DNA from: JANLQX01 sp043775075
Lineage (GTDB): Bacteria; Actinomycetota; Acidimicrobiia; Acidimicrobiales; JANYDT01
Assembly: GCA_043775075.1 (NCBI GenBank)
Contig: JAYVSS010000097.1
Location: 1 to 13,127, forward strand
DNA length: 13,127 nt
Reading direction: 5' to 3'
Positions 5,627 to 13,127 of this stretch are shown here, piece after piece. The position numbers and the translations under genes were made by a program. How positions within the stretch are numbered: position 1 is the stretch's first letter; each line of letters starts with the position of its first letter. The notes beneath the pieces are model-generated. The model was not told the DNA's origin. It saw nothing but the letters and a program-made list of their open reading frames with translations, and ran no database searches.

Positions 5627-6940
5627 CTATGGCTTGGCCCGGCGGAGCACCAAGCACCGCCATGGACCGTCTGCCGTCGTAGCGACCGTCAGACTCCGAT
5701 CGAAGGCGGTACGGACCCGATCAAGCTGGTCGTTCACGAGGCCAGCGAGCACGATCGTTCCGCCCGGTTTTGTGACTCGTTGTAGTTCGTCGGCTAGCTC
5801 GATGAGGACCGGGGCGAGGATGTTGGCCAGCGCGATGTCATAGGTACGCATATGTTGTTCGAGTGGTTCCCACGTGGCCGTTATTCGATTGATCAGGCCG
5901 TTGCGGGCGGCATTTTCCAGGGTGACGGAAATCGCCGATCGCTCAACGTCAATGCCGTGAGCGTTGCTCGCACCCAACAACAATGCCGCGATCGCCAGAA
6001 TGCCGCTCCCGCATCCGACGTCGAGCACGGTCGTTCCATGCAATGACACGTCCGCTGACTGAAGTGCCCCGAGCACCAGTTGCGTCGACGAGTGTGCCCC
6101 GGTTCCCCAGGCTCGCTTCGGATCGAGGCGAAGCGTGATGAGGTCGCTTCGCGCACCAAGCTCCGATGCCGTTTCGGCCCCTTCCCAATCAGGGATCACC
6201 TGCAGCCGGCCGACCGACAGCGGCGTGAAGTGCTCCCGCCAGCTGTCCAGCCAATCGTCGCCAACGACCACCTCGAACCGGGGTTGCCATTCGCCATGGT
6301 CGGTCCAAAGGATGCGTTCGGCCTCTACTGCCGCCTCGTCGGAAGCGAACCCCGCTCGTAAGCGTACGTATTGTCCCGTTTCGTCGTCGAATATTGCGAC
6401 TTCCTCCACACCGACGGTGTCGAGCTCGTACAGATCGGCGGCGGCAAGTTCAGCTTCGTCGACGGGGACAACGAGTTCGCACACCGGGTAACGACCTTCG
6501 TCGGCTGCCCCGAGGCGCTCGATCAGCGTGAACTGTTCGAACACCAGCAGGGTGTCGTCGCCGAGGTTCCACGTTGGGTCCTTCAGCTGCGACCGGGTCT
6601 GCTCGATCTCGCCGGTCCAGTACGCAATGTGACCGGTTCGCCATTCGGTTACCGAGGCGAAGGACTCCCCTTCCGCGTCGGACATTTCCCTTGTCACGTT
6701 GGCCATCGTTACGAGCTGAACGGACGTGGTTCGGAGCACGGCTAGCGGCCGTCCTTGGGAGTCGTGCATCGTCCACGTGGCGCCCGCCGTTGGGTACGTG
6801 GCCGGGTCAAGTCGAGCGATTGCGTCGAGATCGAACGCGGCGGTCTTGGCCCCGGCCAACACGAGACCAGAGAGTCGTTCCCGCAGCGCGCCGGGCGAGG
6901 CAAATCCAGGAAGATCGGGCAGGGCGGGCGGCGATTGCAC
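5627..6940 (-). CDS. prmA: ASCH domain fused to ribosomal protein L11 methyltransferase (PrmA)
   Basis: The C-terminal part, residues 153-437, is a full PrmA. It has the substrate-recognition region, DPKRAWGTGAHSST (273-286), the S-adenosylmethionine motif VLDVGCGSGILA (305-316) and NILAPVLIEL (373-382), the blocks expected in enzymes that methylate lysines and the N-terminus of L11. The N-terminal part, about residues 12-143, reads as an ASCH domain: GLVLAGAKTAAFDL, GRPLAVLRTTSVQLV, NVTREMSDAEGE, a Trp-rich helix, then DDTLLVFEQFTLIERL. ASCH domains have a PUA-like fold thought to bind RNA. E. coli PrmA is about 293 residues, so this 437-residue protein carries an extra domain in one continuous frame. 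The GTG at 6940 is the first start and lacks a strong Shine-Dalgarno; a later start would cut the ASCH domain. PrmA identity is firm; ASCH identity is from motif reading. Confidence 0.9.
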   Translation of the reverse strand: MQSPPALPDLPGFASPGALRERLSGLVLAGAKTAAFDLDAIARLDPATYPTAGATWTMHDSQGRPLAVLRTTSVQLVTMANVTREMSDAEGESFASVTEWRTGHIAYWTGEIEQTRSQLKDPTWNLGDDTLLVFEQFTLIERLGAADEGRYPVCELVVPVDEAELAAADLYELDTVGVEEVAIFDDETGQYVRLRAGFASDEAAVEAERILWTDHGEWQPRFEVVVGDDWLDSWREHFTPLSVGRLQVIPDWEGAETASELGARSDLITLRLDPKRAWGTGAHSSTQLVLGALQSADVSLHGTTVLDVGCGSGILAIAALLLGASNAHGIDVERSAISVTLENAARNGLINRITATWEPLEQHMRTYDIALANILAPVLIELADELQRVTKPGGTIVLAGLVNDQLDRVRTAFDRSLTVATTADGPWRCLVLRRAKP

Positions 6941-6996
6941 CGCTCGTTCGTATCACGCCCGATCAGATTTGGCTACGGTCGCGTTGAGTCGCCGGA

Positions 6997-8220
6997 ATGC
7001 CGCGAGACTTCACCCTGATGAAGGTTCGGAGTCTGATGTCTCTTGGCGTCCTCTGGGTGGGCGCGGCAACTTCCACCTTTGACACCGCCCGCGCGGCGAA
7101 GCTGGTCAAAGGAACCCCGATCGAGATCACCGCTGCGCGGCAAGACGATGTTGTCAGTGTGCGTCCGGGTGCGGTGGCCAACGACGGCACGATGTGGTGG
7201 GTCGGCGGGTTGTACACGACCGCCGATGGGCTGCCCCACCCAGGTTTGTGGCGGTCAACCGACGGACAGCGGTGGGAACGAATCACCGCCGCACCGGTGA
7301 CCGGCTACGGCGAGGTCAGCGACCTGTACTCGATAGCTGCAAGCCCCGAAGGTATCGTCGCGATCGGGATGGCGACTGGCGGTGCCCACGGGAACCCCCG
7401 AACGGTGAGTTGGAAGGTCGGCGCCGACGATCTCCTCCATGAGGTGCGGGCCGACTTCGAGCTGTATAACGGACCGCGCCAGATCGGTGTTCGCACCATT
7501 GCTCGCGCCGGCGATCGCTGGGTGATCCTTGGCTCGCGTGTTAACCGAAACGGGCTTCTCGGGGCCACTTCGTGGACGTCAATCACCGGCGACGACTTCG
7601 ACATTCACGACGACGATCGATCGCTTTCGGGCGAGCCGGGCAAGCAACGCCAAGGCCTCGATGTGGCCAGGGTCGGTTCGGAACTCATCGCCGTCGGCGA
7701 GCAACTCACCACTCGCCCCGGCTTCATCGATACCGACGCCATCGCGTGGTCATCGGTCGATGGCGAAGTCTGGACTCCATGGACCGGAGCGCGCACGCAG
7801 GGACTTCGTCTTGGGGGTGGGGGTGACCAACGAGCGCAACGCATCGCGGTTCGAGGTGAGCGGCTACTGATCGCCGGCACCCAAACGGTCCGAGACACGA
7901 CGTCGTTTGTGGCGTGGATACGCATCGCCAATCGGTGGCGAAAGATGCTGATCCCTGCCCTTGGCACGAGCGTCGATCCGGGATCGAACGTTACGGCGGC
8001 GCTGGTGGCCGACGACGGCTTCTACGTCGCCGCCCGCTCCGGTGATCGGCTGCGCCTCGCCTACTCAGCCGACGGTCGGCGATGGACGTCGATCCTCCTG
8101 GCCGGTTCACCCCGTGGGACTCGCAGTCGAGTCGGGTTGGCGTCGAACGGCGCGTCGATCATTGTGGTGGCCCGTTCGGAGACCGGCGGAGCGGTGTGGT
8201 CGCTGCCGGTGCGCCGCTAG
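6997..8220 (+). CDS. Secreted Asp-box (BNR-type) beta-propeller protein
   Basis: An exported protein of unknown substrate. An N-terminal signal peptide (basic MKVR, a hydrophobic stretch, then TARA before AKL) predicts cleavage near residue 33. Three Asp-box motifs of the form S-x-D-G-x-x-W appear at residues 87-93 (STDGQRW), 253-259 (SVDGEVW) and 357-363 (SADGRRW), with repeated strand pairs between them, the pattern of sialidase-like propellers. No catalytic set of sialidase residues was recognised, so enzymatic activity should not be assumed. The start is uncertain: ATG 6997 lacks a good Shine-Dalgarno, and the in-frame ATG at 7018 gives a more typical signal peptide beginning MKVRSLM. The gene is divergent from ASCH-PrmA across 56 bases, and its TAG stop interlocks with the stop of the convergent small membrane gene. 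Confidence 0.85.
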   Translation: MPRDFTLMKVRSLMSLGVLWVGAATSTFDTARAAKLVKGTPIEITAARQDDVVSVRPGAVANDGTMWWVGGLYTTADGLPHPGLWRSTDGQRWERITAAPVTGYGEVSDLYSIAASPEGIVAIGMATGGAHGNPRTVSWKVGADDLLHEVRADFELYNGPRQIGVRTIARAGDRWVILGSRVNRNGLLGATSWTSITGDDFDIHDDDRSLSGEPGKQRQGLDVARVGSELIAVGEQLTTRPGFIDTDAIAWSSVDGEVWTPWTGARTQGLRLGGGGDQRAQRIAVRGERLLIAGTQTVRDTTSFVAWIRIANRWRKMLIPALGTSVDPGSNVTAALVADDGFYVAARSGDRLRLAYSADGRRWTSILLAGSPRGTRSRVGLASNGASIIVVARSETGGAVWSLPVRR

Positions 8221-8525
8221 CGATCGCCTCGGCCGTAGCGGACGGCCTTGTTGATGGCCAGGCGGGCACTCCGCTCGTCGACACCGGCGGCTACCAATTC
8301 CTGCACGCGGGCGTCGAGTTCGGCCGCCATCGCTTCCTGGGCGCCGCCCTGGTTATCGCCCAGATGCACGGCGTTGCCCACGATCAAACACAGGATCCCG
8401 ATCGCCCCAAGAACGCCGCCGGTCATTGCTCCAGCGGCGTTGTCCTTGATGGAAAACACGATCATGGTCGCGATACTGAGCGCGCTTGTTAACGCGATGA
8501 TGCGGCGAAGTTTACGTATATCCAT
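8217..8525 (-). CDS. Small two-helix membrane protein downstream of ettA
   Basis: A 102-residue hypothetical protein. Two hydrophobic helices (about residues 9-26, IIALTSALSIATMIVFSI, and 31-52, AGAMTGGVLGAIGILCLIVG) form a hairpin. They are followed by a soluble acidic-to-basic helical tail (LDARVQELVAAGVDERSARLAINKAV). No family is recognised. It begins 18 bases after the ettA stop on the same strand, so it is probably co-transcribed with ettA. Its TAG stop (8219-8217) shares the CTAG palindrome with the TAG of the convergent propeller gene, leaving no room for a terminator between them. Reading-frame quality and the tight spacing make it a likely real gene; its role is unknown. Confidence 0.75.
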   Translation of the reverse strand: MDIRKLRRIIALTSALSIATMIVFSIKDNAAGAMTGGVLGAIGILCLIVGNAVHLGDNQGGAQEAMAAELDARVQELVAAGVDERSARLAINKAVRYGRGDR

Positions 8526-8543
8526 AAGTGGACGTATGAACTC

Positions 8544-10247
<1,704 letters not shown>

Positions 10248-10255
10248 GATACTTA

Positions 10256-10260
10256 CCCCT
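10256..10260 (-). promoter_or_regulatory. Ribosome binding site selecting the ettA GTG start
   Basis: On the minus strand, AGGGG lies 8 bases ahead of GTG 10247. The two later in-frame ATG codons (residues 5 and 9) have no such site. Confidence 0.5.
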
Positions 10261-10328
10261 CACCCACCGTCTGGCCCACCTGGGTGAAAGAGTTTGGTCC
10301 CGTTTCTCCCGCGTGCCATCGTGGGTGC

Positions 10329-11603
10329 GTGGACTCGACCCTCGCTGAAGCGGTGGCGGCGACTGCTGAGGCTGGCGAACGGCGCGAGTCGATGTTTTCG
10401 AGCCTTCACTACCCCGGTGCCGGACGGTACTTCGTTGGTCTGTCGCTTTCCATGCTCGGCACGTGGATGCAGTCGATCGCCCTGTCGTGGCTGGTCGTCA
10501 ACGAACTCAAGGGTCGGGGCACCGCACTCAGTCTGCTCGGCGTCTTTCAGTTTGCTCCGATGCTGCTGCTCGGGGCGTGGGCGGGGGCGTTGGCCGACCG
10601 GACCGACAAGCGACGGATCATGCTCGTCACCCAGACGGCGCTGGGGCTCTGCGCACTGGCGCTGGCGGCCCTCGACTTTTCCAACCATGAGTCGCTACCC
10701 GCCGTTCTTGCCCTGAGCGGCCTGGCCGGCCTGGCCAGTGCGTTCGACACACCCGTGCGGCGGTCGCTCATCGGCGAGCTTGTCCCCCCGTCGGCGGTAC
10801 CGAACGCCATGTCGCTGAATACGGGAGTCATTACCTCAAGCCGGGTTTTTGGCATGGCGTTGGGTGGCTTTGTCACGAAGTGGGCGGGCACGTCGTGGTG
10901 CTTCCTCATCAATGGCGTTTCGTATTTGGCCATGATCGCCGCCATCGGCGCAATGACCACCCGTGCTCATGCGGTGGCACCGCCAACGTCAAACCGGGGA
11001 GTACGAGACGCGGTGGCCCACGTGTGGCGTACACCGACGCTACGGGTCGCCATGGGCGCAACCACGCTCGTGGCCACCTTTACGTTTAACTACGGGCTCA
11101 CCTTTCCCCTGATGATCAAGGGGGTGTTCGGTCGCGATGCCGACGGCCTCGGAGCGCTCCTGGCCATCACCAGCGTCGGGAGCTTTGCCGGAGCACTCGT
11201 GTCGGCTCGTCGACGATCGCCATCGCTCACGCTCTTTCTTGCGGCCTGCGTCGGTATGGGGCTGACGGCCACCGCCGCAGCGTTTGCTCCGACGTTTGTC
11301 CTCTGCAACGTCGCCTGTGTGCCCATGGGGGCCTGTGGCGGGCTGCTCATGGCTCAGCTCAGCGGGATGCTGACATCGCAGTCTGAACCATCGATGCGGG
11401 GACGCGTCCTGGCCCTACAGTCCGTGATCTTTCTCGGTTCGACGCCTGTTGGCGGACCGATCGTTGGGGCGATCGCCGATCACTTCGGACCCCGCTGGGC
11501 GATGGCGTCGGGCGGGATCGCCGCGTTGATTGGTGGGCTCGGGGGCGTGTTCGCCGTGACTCGACGTTCCGCCGGTCTGCGTCGACCGCAGGTCCCCGCC
11601 TAA
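10329..11603 (+). CDS. Major facilitator superfamily exporter, EntS-like (MFS_3)
   Basis: A 12-helix inner-membrane transporter of the enterobactin-exporter-like branch, probably exporting a small molecule by proton antiport; the substrate is not readable. The opening FSSLHYPGAGRYFVGLSLSMLGTWMQSIALSWLV is typical of this branch. Loop 2-3 carries motif A (GAWAGALADRTDKRR, residues 82-96), and the pairs AFDTPVRRSL and SEPSMRGRVLALQ mark the conserved loops of the two halves. Start choice is uncertain. GTG 10329 (MDSTLAEAV, 424 residues) is preferred over GTG 10284, whose extra residues look non-coding and leave only 36 bases to ettA. ATG 10392, just before FSSLHYP, is the other option. None has a strong Shine-Dalgarno. 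The gene is divergent from ettA and ends 21 bases from the convergent helix-turn-helix gene. Confidence 0.88.
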   Translation: MDSTLAEAVAATAEAGERRESMFSSLHYPGAGRYFVGLSLSMLGTWMQSIALSWLVVNELKGRGTALSLLGVFQFAPMLLLGAWAGALADRTDKRRIMLVTQTALGLCALALAALDFSNHESLPAVLALSGLAGLASAFDTPVRRSLIGELVPPSAVPNAMSLNTGVITSSRVFGMALGGFVTKWAGTSWCFLINGVSYLAMIAAIGAMTTRAHAVAPPTSNRGVRDAVAHVWRTPTLRVAMGATTLVATFTFNYGLTFPLMIKGVFGRDADGLGALLAITSVGSFAGALVSARRRSPSLTLFLAACVGMGLTATAAAFAPTFVLCNVACVPMGACGGLLMAQLSGMLTSQSEPSMRGRVLALQSVIFLGSTPVGGPIVGAIADHFGPRWAMASGGIAALIGGLGGVFAVTRRSAGLRRPQVPA

Positions 11604-11624
11604 CTTCGGCGATCAGCCGTTACT

Positions 11625-12362
11625 TCAGCGCTCGATGGTTAAGGCGCTCCCGATGCTGAATCCGGGACCATCCAGGTTCGCCCGTTCGATGACCAGGGCG
11701 TCGCCGATTTCGACGGAAACACCGGCAATCGGCTTCGGGGCAATGGCGGCGCTGCCACTGGTGTTGCGAACGAGGAGAAGCCCGCCAACGCTGGTGAGGG
11801 CCACAAGAACGCCGAGGCCGGGTACGACGAGGCGGCGCTTCAGGTCCTGATGGCGCCGACGCAGCTCCGGTCGGTCGTGCAGCATGAGCGAATCCAGGGT
11901 TGATCGGATTTCGTCAGTTGTGGTCGAGAACACGAGGGCCAAGGTCGAAAGATCGTCGGTGCGTGCTGGAATCGATGACCCCGGGTTGATCGAGCGCATC
12001 CGATAGACGATGGCCAGGTAGCGCAACAGGATTTCGCGGTCGTCCAAGTCGGGGTCGAATCTCTCGGACTCGGCGCCGATCTGGACGATACCCTCGGCCC
12101 GATCGAGTTCGAGGACGGCGCGCTGCGGAGTGATCGACGAAAGGTCGAGCCCATAGACCACGGCGAGATGGCGGAGTTGTTCGTCCGTGGGAGCGGCCAA
12201 ACCCGTTTCGAACATCACCAGTTCGCCCGCTGAGAACCGGCCTTTGGCGAGTTGCTCAACATCGAGGGTGGAGCGGCCGATTTCGGTCCGTCGTTGCACG
12301 AGTAACTCACCGAACCGGCGGGGCGGAACCAACAGGGTGGCCCTGGCGGGCTGATTCGACAT
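11625..12362 (-). CDS. Membrane-anchored helix-turn-helix protein
   Basis: A 245-residue protein with an Xre-like DNA-binding region at about residues 17-78 (FGELLVQRRTEIGRSTLDVE, then FSAGELVMFETGLAAPTDEQ and LRHLAVVYGLDLSSI). A middle helical part follows, then one membrane helix at 178-198 (LVVPGLGVLVALTSVGGLLLV) and a 47-residue exterior tail holding an internal repeat (IGDALVIERA / IGSALTIER). The layout recalls RodZ-like or membrane-tethered regulators, but the tail is much shorter than RodZ and no specific family is claimed. The ATG at 12362 is chosen because everything upstream in this frame is translated 11-bp repeat. An ATG at 12500 would add 46 low-complexity residues. It is divergent from kgd across a 201-base region containing those repeats. 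Confidence 0.78.
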   Translation of the reverse strand: MSNQPARATLLVPPRRFGELLVQRRTEIGRSTLDVEQLAKGRFSAGELVMFETGLAAPTDEQLRHLAVVYGLDLSSITPQRAVLELDRAEGIVQIGAESERFDPDLDDREILLRYLAIVYRMRSINPGSSIPARTDDLSTLALVFSTTTDEIRSTLDSLMLHDRPELRRRHQDLKRRLVVPGLGVLVALTSVGGLLLVRNTSGSAAIAPKPIAGVSVEIGDALVIERANLDGPGFSIGSALTIER

Positions 12363-12409
12363 CTTGTAGATATCGACGGATCGGCGAGGTTCTTGACCGC
12401 AATAGGCCG

Positions 12410-12497
12410 TTTGACCCCCGTTTGAACCCCGCTTGAACCCCGCTTGACCCGCATCTGACCCCCGTTTGACCCGCATCTGACCCGCATCTGACCATTG
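12410..12497. repeat. Tandem array of eight 11-bp repeats
   Basis: Eight head-to-tail units of exactly 11 bases run from 12410 to 12497. They come in two main forms, TTTGACCCCCG and TCTGACCCGCA, with single-base variants, and the last unit (12487-12497) is degenerate after TCTGACC. A further decayed copy, TCTTGACCGCA, lies at 12391-12401. On the minus strand the core is GGGTCA every 11 bases, close to one helical turn. The array lies 47 bases before the helix-turn-helix gene start and 66 bases before kgd. It could be a stacked operator or simple slippage-generated DNA. There are no spacers, so it is not CRISPR. Confidence 0.9.
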
Positions 12498-12519
12498 CAT
12501 GCTCGCCGCTGTTGTCCGG

Positions 12520-12541
12520 GTGAAAGTCCCGTGAAAACCGG
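12520..12541 (+). repeat. Short 11-bp direct repeat upstream of kgd
   Basis: GTGAAAGTCCC (12520-12530) is followed directly by GTGAAAACCGG (12531-12541), sharing GTGAAA at an 11-base period, and a GGTGAC follows at 12543-12548. It lies just upstream of the kgd -10 box, where a regulator or polymerase would bind. It may be chance. Confidence 0.35.
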
Positions 12542-12551
12542 GGGTGACGGG

Positions 12552-12557
12552 TATCCT
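12552..12557 (+). promoter_or_regulatory. Putative -10 box of a leaderless kgd transcript
   Basis: TATCCT is a strong TANNNT -10 box ending 6 bases before the kgd GTG at 12564. No Shine-Dalgarno lies in front of the GTG, so transcription probably starts at or next to the start codon. No consensus -35 is visible at 16-18 bases. Confidence 0.55.
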
Positions 12558-12563
12558 TTCACC

Positions 12564-13127
12564 GTGAGCGCACAGAGACCTGAAGATCTCGCGCTAGGCC
12601 CGAACGCCTGGCTCGCCGATGAGATGCGATTGAAGTGGATCGAAAACCCCACTTCGGTCACGGAGAGCTGGCAGGCCTATTTCGGTTCCGCCGTCACCTC
12701 GGTGGGGAACGGTTCGCACGTGGTGAACGGAACATCGGGCGTCCTCGCGTCCAACGGGTCCAACGGGTCCAACGGGTCTGTTGCTTCGGCCGCACCGTTG
12801 GCCTCGCCATCGCCATCGCCGGTGCCTGCTCCGGCCAAATCCGTGGCGTCGAGTCCTTCCAAGATCGCTGCGCCCCCGGTCGTTCCGGCCGGAGGCATCG
12901 CCGAACCATTGCGCGGTGTGGCGGCCAAGATCGTGACGAACATGGAGGCCAGCCTTCACGTGCCCACGGCGACGAGTGTGCGCGACGTGCCGGCGAAGTT
13001 GCTCGAAGTCGAGCGCAACATCATGAACCGCTACCTGGCCCGCACCCGTGGCGGAAAGGTGAGCTTCACCCACTTGATTGCCTTCGCTATTACCAAGGCG
13101 TTGGGCAGCGTTCCGGCGATGCGCAAT
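12564..13127 (+). CDS. kgd: Multifunctional 2-oxoglutarate decarboxylase/dehydrogenase (Kgd/OdhA), N-terminal part
   Basis: This actinobacterial enzyme combines a dihydrolipoamide succinyltransferase-like domain with a thiamine-diphosphate E1 domain and works in the 2-oxoglutarate step of the TCA cycle. Only the first 188 residues are inside the window; the frame is open at the right edge. Residues 10-41 are the conserved N-terminal segment (LGPNAWLADEMRLKWIENP, then ESWQAYF) seen at the front of E1o proteins. Residues 42-112 are a low-complexity Asn-Gly-Ser and Pro-Ala linker. From 113 the E2 catalytic-type domain begins (EPLRGVAAKIVTNMEASLHV, PTATSVRDVPAKLL, NRYLARTRGGKVSFTHLIAF). The GTG start is supported by the -10 box 6 bases upstream and by the usual N-terminus of the family. 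The linker DNA contains tandem 9-bp repeats. sucA and odhA are synonyms used in other species. Confidence 0.94.
   Translation, partial: MSAQRPEDLALGPNAWLADEMRLKWIENPTSVTESWQAYFGSAVTSVGNGSHVVNGTSGVLASNGSNGSNGSVASAAPLASPSPSPVPAPAKSVASSPSKIAAPPVVPAGGIAEPLRGVAAKIVTNMEASLHVPTATSVRDVPAKLLEVERNIMNRYLARTRGGKVSFTHLIAFAITKALGSVPAMRN
12750..12776 (+). repeat. Tandem 9-bp repeats in the kgd linker
   Basis: TCCAACGGG is repeated three times in frame, encoding Ser-Asn-Gly units in the flexible linker between the N-terminal segment and the E2 domain of Kgd. Copy number could vary between strains without breaking the frame. Confidence 0.85.

Noticed and set aside
11607..11619. CGGC-GATCA-GCCG hairpin between the convergent exporter and HTH genes as a bidirectional terminator
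   Set aside because: The stem is only four base pairs with a five-base loop and weak flanking T-runs, too little to call.
12410..12497. CRISPR array
   Set aside because: Units are 11 bases and directly adjacent, with no spacers and no cas genes nearby.
12594..13073. A 159-residue frame antisense to kgd
   Set aside because: Its Gly-Arg-His-rich sequence comes from reading the kgd linker and E2 domain backwards; kgd is unambiguous.

Overview
The window reads as a piece of chromosome from a moderately high-GC actinobacterium. Three things point there. The right-edge gene is the actinobacterial multifunctional 2-oxoglutarate enzyme (Kgd/OdhA type, with an E2 domain fused in front of E1). The left end holds a SigK/RskA-type sigma and anti-sigma pair beside a fasciclin-domain protein, as in mycobacteria. 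Several genes start at ATG or GTG a few bases after a TANNNT box with no Shine-Dalgarno, the usual look of leaderless actinobacterial genes. A lineage such as the Acidimicrobiia is a guess; nothing in the window fixes it. No rRNA, tRNA, CRISPR array, insertion sequence or phage gene was seen.

Left region (1-2970). An ECF sigma factor (1139-1750, minus) and its membrane-anchored anti-sigma factor (171-1142, minus) overlap by the four bases ATGA and face away from a secreted protein with two fasciclin domains (1913-2887, plus). The 162-base gap between them carries two copies of the same promoter-like pair, CATCC-N16-CCGGAGAA, one pointing at each gene. This predicts a closed regulon in which the sigma factor drives its own operon and the fasciclin gene, and the membrane anti-sigma factor releases it on an external signal. 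The first fasciclin domain has codon usage sharply unlike the second. The first 170 bases may hold the tail of another gene.

Middle region (2970-8530). gpsA (glycerol-3-phosphate dehydrogenase, phospholipid precursor synthesis) is followed on the same strand by an uncharacterised 517-residue protein. Facing them is a protein joining an N-terminal ASCH (PUA-like, RNA-binding type) domain to a complete PrmA-type ribosomal protein L11 methyltransferase. Divergent from it is a secreted Asp-box beta-propeller protein, whose stop codon interlocks with that of a small two-helix membrane protein.

Right region (8530-13127). ettA (ABC-F ribosome-associated ATPase) sits directly upstream of the small membrane protein gene. 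Divergent from ettA is a major facilitator exporter of the EntS-like group. Facing the exporter is a membrane-anchored helix-turn-helix protein, whose upstream region contains about eight tandem 11-bp repeats. Beyond the repeats, divergent, is kgd, cut by the window edge. Translation-linked proteins (ASCH-PrmA, EttA) and central metabolism (GpsA, Kgd) make most of this a normal chromosomal region. The parts that deserve attention are the sigma/fasciclin module, the ASCH-PrmA fusion and the 11-bp repeat array.
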